From contig JAJNNX010000005.1 of NCBI GenBank assembly GCA_023159155.1, positions 930,001 through 994,000 on the forward strand: DNA of 64,000 nt, written 5' to 3'. The translations under genes and the position numbers were made by a program. The notes below the pieces were generated by a model. The model had not been told where the DNA came from. It worked only from the letters and a program-made list of their open reading frames with translations, and did no database searches. Positions 56,192 to 64,000 of the stretch are shown here, in pieces. Origin of the DNA: Ustulina deusta (lineage: Eukaryota > Ascomycota > Sordariomycetes > Xylariales > Xylariaceae). How positions within the stretch are numbered: position 1 is the stretch's first letter; the number at the start of each line of letters is the position of its first letter.

Positions 56192-59100
56192 AACCCGGTC
56201 TCAATTTGGTGGAGGCAGGGATGCTCACGCCGCGCCCCGGTATCACAGCGTTCGTTGTCTGAGACCGAAATCCCCGGTTTCCGGCTACGCTATCCGGTCG
56301 ATGGGGCAAGGCGCTGTAGAAACCGGCTGCCTTGGTCGAGGGATAGATTCTGTAAGGATTCGGCGTGGGTAATAATACTTAGTATGAGATCTATGCTCGC
56401 TTACGATGTCCTCTCTTTATCTAGAAGTCCAATGCGGGCCAAGATGACGAGGAGTAGTATTACACGATCATCTGTCATGCATCAATAGAAGCAGGCTGGA
56501 TCACCACCACCATGACATGTGGTAACGCCCTGGAATGACTCGCAATCGCTCACGAATGATCGATCTGTCCAGAACGGAGCAGGGTTACCTTCGAGAAGGT
56601 TACGTCAGCCTATCGTGATCAAGTGGGATGCAGAAGATGCAGAGAGGAAGTCCAGGCCTTCGCCTAGATGTAGGAAATGAAACGACGGGGCGTGGCACAT
56701 CGAGTCGAGACATACCGGCCGGGAGAGATAGAGCACCCGGTAGACCAGGTCAGGGTCCCTTTGGAATGAATAGATTGTAGAAGCTGAGAGGTCGTTGGTA
56801 TTGGCCTTCGCCTGCTTGATTCATGAGAGGTGGCCTCGCTGCAATAGTCCTTCATCAACTAACCTAGGATAGACAGTCCAATGACAGGCGACCTAATATG
56901 GCGCCAGGATGCGGTAGATATAGTAGTTACTACGAGAGATCTGCGCTGCCCAGCGTGTTTCTTCGAGTCAAGGGCCAAACGAGGAACGATGCGACAGCGT
57001 TTCTAAAATGTCAGACGGGTTGGAGGCGGCTCTTCCTTTTCTCTCTTTTTCTCCAATGTATAACATCGGGAAGATGGCCCAACACGCGTCCACACTCACC
57101 GCCGCCGACATGCCAACATTACGTAGCACCACCCACTTACACCACTTACACCCAGAATACCGTACATGGTACAGCATGTAGATAGCGATGACCTACATGT
57201 GTGTCTTCCCAACTCAGCCGGCCCAGCCTAAGCGGCCTACATATGCAGCGCTTTTTTTAGTCAGGCCTGGTCATCATGGTCTCAGCCGAGACGGCGTGGG
57301 ATGGCCAATTGATCGCACACCAATCACCAACCACATGATGTGCCTGGGTCTGTTGTGCGGTCCGATTTGTGACAGCAAAACGGAAGGCGTCAATACCTGC
57401 TCTGCACGAGATGCCCAGAAGTGGGCCGGGATTGACAACATCGTAACCTACCGGATAGTCTAGTCTTCATCCAGCTTCTGTAGTGTAGCAGAGCTCGCCC
57501 GTCACACACACACACACACACACGCACACACACGTACTCTCGCTCTACTTATCGGCATTGGTTGAGACGCGGCACTTACTCTCTGCTTCAAGGCATACTT
57601 ATACCCGTCGCTAGCGCCATTCTCGCGCGTGGCCTTTCGGACGGACTGGCGTGCTGGACCGCCCTTGCTGATGTGTAGGTTGTGTTACGTATCATTTCCA
57701 GTGTGGCTATTATTATCGCCGACCCAGTGCTCCGTCTACGCAGTGCCCAAAGAAGCCGTCGGTCACTTACTACGTCCACATGGCCATGGTGCACCAACCA
57801 CGTAGTCGACTGACTGAGTGGCGGAGGATGAAACTCCCCAAATGCCAGCCCATTACTGTTCTCCCGGACACTCCTCCCGTTGGCTGCCACGGAGCCATCA
57901 ATTGCCCTTTGGGGATAGTAATTCACGGAGCTGCCTGGAGTCTGTCTGGTAGATCAGAGATGCTAGTAGTAAGCCATTCCTATCTCAAACACGCAGAAAC
58001 TTGTCATAACCTCATTGACAACTCGAAGGACGTTGGACTGTATCGTTCCTATTCACCGCATTTTTGGCCTGCCCAATTATGGATCAAACCATTACAAGTC
58101 CCCAGACGGCAAGCAACATGCCACGGTCAGGGTGGCCTTTACACTAGGAATGGTCCGTACGTCCGCAACGTTTCTTAGAGCACACATAGTAGCAGGTGGT
58201 AGGGGAGGGGCTTCAGTAGTCCTACCTTGTGAATAAGCCACGATTCGTTTTCTACTAGTAGGTAGGTATACCTTGTGCTCTTTGACTCTGTTTGGTCTGC
58301 TTCGATTGTCTCCGCAATTGTTTGTTTCTCCGGAGGGGTTGGTCTGTCACACCATTCCAGCTTACCTACCTACGTATAATGCTGTGAATCATGTAAGTCT
58401 GTGGGTTTTTCGTCCACTTGCCCAAATAGGCAATAGAGGGGTCGAGATATGGCTTCGAAAACCGGGCCGGGCGATCTCCCCATTGCAATATCTCTTCATC
58501 GCATGAGAAACATAGGGATCTACCGGGACAACTAGGTCGGGATCGGAAGGTAACATAATACAGATTCCCCGAGTATGCGACCTGAATTTGACTCACGATA
58601 ACGCCGACGAGGAACGAACTGATAAGCATCGTCACGCTCGCCCGCCATGTCCGAACGGCGGGGTAGATGGAAATGATGAAAAGGATGAAATTATCAAGAG
58701 AACACCACGTAGTATCCTAACAAATTAACATTAATCGGGGATGTGACGCAATCAATCTAGCTTAGTTCTAGAAACCCCCGCGGGCCAGTGGTTCCGATTT
58801 TTACCTCCAAGTATTGCCGCCAATCTGACGCTGGTATTTAGCCAGCGTATCCCAAAGTTGCCGCCCAAGATCAAACAATTTCCGCTATAGTGAATAAATA
58901 AAGGACTACAAAGCATCCCGTGGTGTCGGGTGCGAAGACGGGACTTGAATCTTCTCCATTAAACTTTGCAGTCTTGGCCTGAAATACCTACATTTGGTCG
59001 TATTCTCGATCGTCATGGTACACGTTCCAACCTGGTTTGACTGGGATAGCATCCGGCATCACAAAATAACGCGGAAATAATTCCTAGATAGTCTTGGAGA

Positions 59101-59633
59101 CTTGGCCAGGATGGCGCAAAGTCAACCATACTGGTTAAAAGGCAGTCAGCTGGCTGTCGGATGTGTTTGATACTGTTTACTACGAATTGGGATTTATGTC
59201 GCTGGGCCACTGGATTAAGGTTGATAACTGTGCTAGATCCAAGGAAAAGATATGCTCCCCTCCGGTCTAGTATGACTCCACGATTTCCCAGGTAAGTTAT
59301 ATCCCCAACACATTGTTTTTCCTCCTCTAAGATGGAGTGGGCGACCTCTTGCCGATAATAATTTTCTGATCCAACCCACCTTCTTCTGCATCAACCACAA
59401 TGTGCGCTGCCTCTTGGCTCGTCCCAACACTTGCCTGAAGGTAGGGGGTGAAGAGCTATTCTCTGCCCAAGCTGGGGAGTCCCAGGTTTGGTTATAACGA
59501 AACCATTCGGTGGACGCCAGCACCTGCTGGTCTACAGCGAGCCACGAGACGCAACATTATGCTTGCAAGCCAGATTGACCGAACAATTAGGTGGCATGTC
59601 CTAGGTTAACCACCAACGCTGCTGCCTTGCCTA
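56192..59633. other. Long intergenic region (3.4 kb) with CA microsatellite
   Basis: It contains the TBC gene leader at the left and a CA dinucleotide repeat at 57503-57533. Several frames of 60-130 codons occur without domain, codon or splice support. No gene is called. Confidence 0.5.
57503..57533 (+). repeat. CA dinucleotide microsatellite
   Basis: About 15 CA units with one CG interruption at 57523-57524. Confidence 0.9.
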
Positions 59634-62247
59634 TCATGCTTCGAGCATCTCGTTTTCCCAATCTTTCTCCCCGAACATTGGCCTATTTGTGCTTCCACTC
59701 ACTTCGAGTTTTTCGAGGAATTCTGGAGGAATAGTAGGGATGTATTTCCTTTCCCGTTCACGATTGACCCCACCGAAGCCTGCGCCGAAAGATACGAGCA
59801 TGTCTGTGACTGAAGGAAGGGTGAATGGCAGCATGATCGATGGATCAAGGTTGATGCCATGAGGTAAGTTGTCGTCATCGTCATCGTCTTGGTCAATACG
59901 GGGCGTGCCTTGTACACTTCCGGCAGTATCCGCGTCTTGACCATTAAAGCTGCCTTTCACTGGTGTCGATGGCGTGCTACTAGGCGGCATCGGCGAAACT
60001 GTTCTTCTTCTCTCCCTCCGTATCACAGCTTCCTTTTGTATCGTATCGAGATATTTCAACGCACTTTTTGGGAGTCCCTTTTCGCCAACTTCTAATCGAT
60101 AGTTCTTGGCGGCGTACATCAACTGCTGAGGGCTTAAGCGCTTAAGTTGTTGTAATGTCCCAACCAACGCTTCTAGGTCATCTGGATCGAGTGATGAGAA
60201 GCATTGCAGCCATTGAAGGAGCTGGATGATGGGGGCAAGATGTCTACGTGCCACCTCCACTGTCGTCTCGCCTGAAGCGTGAGTCTCGCCATATTCGTAG
60301 TGTTCTGGCTTCCGGTTATTCGCTCTAGCCCAATCTTCCAGGACCGAAACGTTCATCCGGATCTGCATTGCTTTTGTCCTTGCTAAGTATTTTCGATTAT
60401 TCATGACCCGATTGAAAAGCTCAGCGCCGAGCCAGTAGAGCAGCTGAGAGATTATTTGGGATGTGATGACGGAGTGAATATCATAGAGGTCAAGAACGAA
60501 TAGTGTTGAGGAAAGGAGCGAGGTCACATTGCGAGGTGCTGGCTTGGCGCGCTGCTTTGGTGATGGAGGTCGGAACCGCTTCTCAAGAGGCTCTACCTTC
60601 ACCTCCTTTTTCCTCTTGAAAAGCTTCCACTCATGTTGAAACGTAACGTCTTCGAGGCCCGGAATTGTCTCGTGGTCTAGCAATGCTGGGTCTAACACTT
60701 TATCCATTCGCCTTTCGGCATCTCTGACGATGAGAATGAAAATCTCATTGATCAGTTCAGAGAGCTGTGCTTGGAATTCCGTTGTCGCCTCCAACAAGCC
60801 GGCGTCTTTCCTCAAGTAGTGCAACAACAATGTCGCATTTGACATCCAAAAAGCCAGGATAGTCATATCCCATTGATATCGCTCCACTACATCGTTGATT
60901 TTGTCTTGGGCGGTGATGAGTAGTTTTTCCAAGAGCTCGTGGCTTGCATGATAATGCGCATAGCGAGCGCTTAGGAAAATCATGTTCGCGGGTACGGGTT
61001 TTTGAGATGGTGATCGCTGTGGGCGCATATTCGTAATGATAATATCGAGAATTCTCTCGAGCTCGCTCTCCTGAAACACGAACATTTGATCATGTAAACA
61101 ACGGCTCCAGTCAAACTCCTGCTGTTCTTCTTCAAACTCCTCCAAAGGCTTCGAAAGTTAGTCAAGTAATGCATTATTGGTCTAATCAGGAGACTTGCCT
61201 CAGGCTGATCATCAAACCCCATATTTCCAAGATCGACTTCGAGGTCCCTCGCGCTGTCCATCATCATCCGACGTCGAATTTCATTTTCGGCCATCTCTTC
61301 TTCAAACCTGTCTTGTGAGAAACCGGGGTTGTAGAAATCATCTGTTACGCCAGCACTGCCAATGGCATAGCCGTTGTCGTGTAGATAGAAGGACATTTCA
61401 CTATCGGGGGGCACAAAGTCGAATGCAGTTCTGCCTGACGACGTCTTCGCCTCTGGGGACGCCCCGTTATCTAGCAATATCTTGGCAATCCCCTTGTGTC
61501 GGTTTGTCATAGCCCACATTAACGCGCTCCAATAATTCCGGTCTTGCTTGTCTACATCCACACCGGCATCCACGAGAGCTTGAACGACGCTTTCGTGTCC
61601 CTGTAAACTCCTATCAGCAAAGGCTGGGCAATCGGACCAGTAGCGCCACTCACGAAGCAGCTAGCGTAGATCAAGGGAGGTGTCCCATCCTCGTCCGGGG
61701 CATTCACATCGACGAAGGCTTTGGCCTTACCGCCGAGGATCTTAGACACTTGTATAATATCGCCATTACTTGAGGCCATATTTAGAGCCTTCTGCAGCAT
61801 TGTCTTCTTTTCTTCCTCGGACAGCTTGTCATCCTCGGCGACGGCATCGACATCTTCGAACGTCTGTCCTCCGTGATGTTGCGCCTGTGCTTGCAACATC
61901 TCCATAAGCCGCGTGTCGCTGTCGGTGATCCCCTGGGTCAAATGGCGGTCGTACTCCGGATCGTCAAGCGTCAGGTTGTTGAATTGTAAGGGCTTCGCAG
62001 GTATCGGGCTAGTCAGAAATTGCGATTGGCCTATCGAAGAACTCGGTTAGCTGCTGGACAGACGCATCCAGGGACACCAAGGCGACGGCGCACCTTGCCA
62101 GCCATCGTACATTTCCGTCTCAGGTACGAATTCTGTTGGGACGACTTTGCGATCGTCCAGCGACTTCGGCAGGTCGGCAGGGAGAGTCGGTGGCTTTTTG
62201 GGCTCATGGTTCCCGAAGCCCCCGCCATCAGGATCCGCGAAATCCAT
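59634..62247 (-). CDS. Ankyrin-repeat and dilute (DIL) domain protein
   Basis: Four exons, 62247-62094, 62030-61654, 61600-61199 and 61148-59634, give 815 aa with all phases consistent. The third intron uses a GCAAGT donor (GC-AG type). The N-terminus is short and acidic. Ankyrin repeats cover about residues 165-255 (TPPLIYASCFGHESVVQALVDAG, then NYWSALMWAMTNRHKGIAKILLDNGASP). The second half is a DIL domain, first seen in the tails of class V myosins: WDMTILAFWMSNATLLLHYLR, LFVLDLYDIHSVITSQIISQLLYWLGAELFNRVM, then RMNVSVLEDWARANN. A fission-yeast protein with a DIL domain (Dil1) acts with dynein, so a role in cargo or cytoskeletal linkage is a reasonable inference. An Asp run (DDDDDD) and a conserved C-terminal stretch (YIPTIPPEFLEKLE) follow. 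The start at 62247 fits the frame and a nearby leader. Confidence 0.88.
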
Positions 62248-62873
62248 GTTTCGTCACCGGCCGCATGGAACGCTGTGCTGCTCAGGGGCGTGTCGGAACA
62301 GAAGCGCACTCCGTCATGCTTCTTGTATCTTAGTGGAAAATAAGTCTCGGGGCGGCCGGCCAGTCGTGGAGCACAATTATCGATCGGGAAGTTTATTCAG
62401 ACACTGATCAGGTCCAGGGTGCTTTGAAGGTTCGTGTGTAATAGGATGAAGGTACTTACATGATGCAGCCTGGAGAGAGGGGCCCTGCTGTAGGTGCATA
62501 GTCGATTAAAGTGGGGTACTATTCTGGCCTGTGCATTCCAAACCCTATCTAAGTACCTGCCTGGCTAAACTTGAGGTTATCCAACACGCAAATACTAATT
62601 CCATCTTCCAATCTTGTCACTGTACCTAAAGTAAGTAGGTAATTGATACCTCCACTATCTTACTTGCCTAGCAGTATCAGGAAAATACTCATCTGACAAC
62701 GTAACGACCGTCTTTACCTGCCCACCTAGTACACTAGGAATACTATCATAATCGTTTCCACAGACGCCTTGTCATTTTTAGCATTTGCCTAATCGCCATA
62801 AGCTACATTTGGTCCATTCCTATCTAGACTCAACCGCCAATAATTAGCTGACACGGGCTGTGTACAAGTGCTC
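62248..62873. other. Intergenic between two minus-strand genes
   Basis: 625 bp with frequent TACCTA/AAGTA words (62440-62680). It holds the promoter of the ankyrin/DIL gene and the 3' flank of the allantoicase gene. No gene is seen. Confidence 0.5.
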
Positions 62874-64000
62874 CTAGACCGATCTCTTGGCCAGTACCCG
62901 GAGCCGCTTTACACCTCCGTCAGGGATGATCGTGAGTTTCACATGAGTGAAAGGTTGGTCTTTCTTCGTGCAATCAAAAGCATGCTCCTGATCTGGCCCG
63001 CATTTGCTTGGTCCCAGCACCTCAGTCCACCCTAGACCATCGGCTCCTGGCTCTCCATCGTCCTTCCACTCAATCGCATCAAGTTTCGCGAACTGTGGGA
63101 AGTTCCCTCGGAAGAAGGCCGTGTCGATAATGAAGTTCTGGATGAGAGCAGGAGCTCCAAGGCGGATAATGGCCCAGTCAACATGCCCTCTAGTCCGCGA
63201 ACGAGCAGTTTCCCACCCGTCTCCCATATCCTTACCTCGGCCTGGGAGGATCAAATTGTCCTTAGTTCCAAAGTGTTGGTCGCTGCATGAAATAGCCACC
63301 GCACCATTCTGAGCTGCAGCTAGGTCAAATATCGCGTCTTTATCGGCAGGAAAGACAGGCACAGCATGTCCGAAGACTCGGAACCGTGCAATCCCACCGT
63401 CAGGATACATGTTAAGGCGCACATGAGTATACTGCTTGGTCGTAGGGTTGTCCAGCTTCCATCCGAATCGTTGGGAGGGGCCGCATTCTTGAATGCCCAG
63501 GATGGTCTCCCAGTCGCCCTTTTCTCCTTTCCATGAGAGGACTTGCTCATCATTTGAATTAAAGCAGCCCTCAACTGAGATGGCGGGTGCATGGTTACCC
63601 GAGAAGAACGCCGTGTCAACCTCAACACCTTCTACAGTCCCGGAAGCAACGCCGAGACGGATGACAACCCAGTCGAAAGGTGCCTGATTGTGTCTTCTTG
63701 TCTCCCAGCCATCGTACCAAGCACCAGTGTACACCATCTTACCAGGCTGCCTGATTGGAGCCGTCGGCGTCAGCAAATTGCTGGCTTCTGCAAACCACTC
63801 ATCTGAGAAGCCTAGGACTTTTCCACCCAAAGCGCCCGAGATGAGATCTGCAAAGGGCGAGTTAGCCTAGCACAGCGACAGGGGAAATTGCACCGATTAC
63901 TTGATCAGCTCCATCGACGCGCCCGATCATTTCCCGTACCCTCGTATGATTTGTTGCTGGCTTACCAATACAGCTGGATCGGAATGTCCTGTCAATGTCC
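62874..64000 (-). CDS. Allantoicase (5' end beyond the window)
   Basis: Hydrolyses allantoate to ureidoglycolate and urea in purine breakdown, allowing purines to serve as nitrogen source. The visible exons are 64000-63966 and 63847-62874, separated by a 118-nt phase-1 intron; 335 residues are present and only about 10-15 N-terminal residues should be missing. Across the junction the sequence reads DIDRTFRSSCI-DLISGALGGKVLGFSDEWFA, as in fungal allantoicases. The protein is two copies of one beta-sandwich: MVYTGAWYDGWETRRHN...DWVVIRLG...VDTAFFSGNHAP in the first half and GKDMGDGWETARSR...DWAIIRLG...IDTAFFRGNFP in the second, each followed by THVRLNMYPDGG or THVKLTIIPDGG. Expected regulation is by nitrogen repression and purine induction, but no operator was identified here. 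Confidence 0.95.

Noticed and set aside
56898..58506. Several frames of 70-132 codons between the TBC and ankyrin/DIL genes
   Set aside because: No domains, no convincing splicing and intergenic composition, including a CA microsatellite.

Overview
The window is nuclear DNA of a filamentous ascomycete. The genes carry short spliceosomal introns (about 40-160 nt, GT-AG with one probable GC-AG, and CTAAC/CTGAC-like branch sites). The gene set is typical of Pezizomycotina: a two-subunit-type ATP-citrate lyase, a SAT4-type rhodopsin-domain membrane protein, fungal cytochromes P450 and a fungal kinetochore set. Sequence character suggests Sordariomycetes; a finer placement (possibly Xylariales) is a guess. 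There are no prokaryotic features, CRISPR arrays or rRNA genes, and I found no convincing tRNA gene.

Left arm (1-16.4 kb) is mostly housekeeping and chromatin genes: ACL1 (ATP-citrate lyase), a mitochondrial uL30 ribosomal protein, an Eaf3/MRG15-type chromatin reader with a very large first intron, a Cnl2/Nkp2 kinetochore protein divergent from it, an ER/secretory protein with a CxxxC motif, a CENP-Q/Fta7-like kinetochore protein with AT-hook motifs, and two fungal proteins of unknown function. Two inner-kinetochore genes therefore lie within 4.3 kb, next to a histone-mark reader.

From 16.4 to 22.2 kb the DNA is gene-poor and contains the frame-broken remains of a fungal P-loop NTPase (about 18.2-19.5 kb). 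Then come a secreted Ser/Thr-rich cell-surface protein (22.2-23.3 kb), a 3 kb empty stretch, and the methionine synthase MET6 (26.4-28.9 kb).

The accessory block (30.5-43.2 kb) looks like a small terpenoid locus: a P450, a divergent seven-helix SAT4-type membrane protein, a class I sesquiterpene-type synthase with all its metal-binding motifs, and a second P450 downstream on the same strand. The synthase/P450 pair sits between two diverged copies of one block (receptor gene plus spacer). The right copy is a pseudogene with C-to-T/G-to-A type changes in part of its spacer, suggestive of repeat-induced point mutation. The left spacer holds a roughly 380 bp element with terminal inverted repeats (MITE-like) and repeated CTACACTA words.

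The right arm (44.4-64 kb) returns to core genes: a large disordered protein, a RING-finger protein, a small conserved fungal protein, a long TBC-domain Rab-GAP, an ankyrin plus dilute (DIL) domain protein, and allantoicase, cut by the window edge. All exon boundaries were read by eye from splice motifs, reading phase and family knowledge; no alignment was run.
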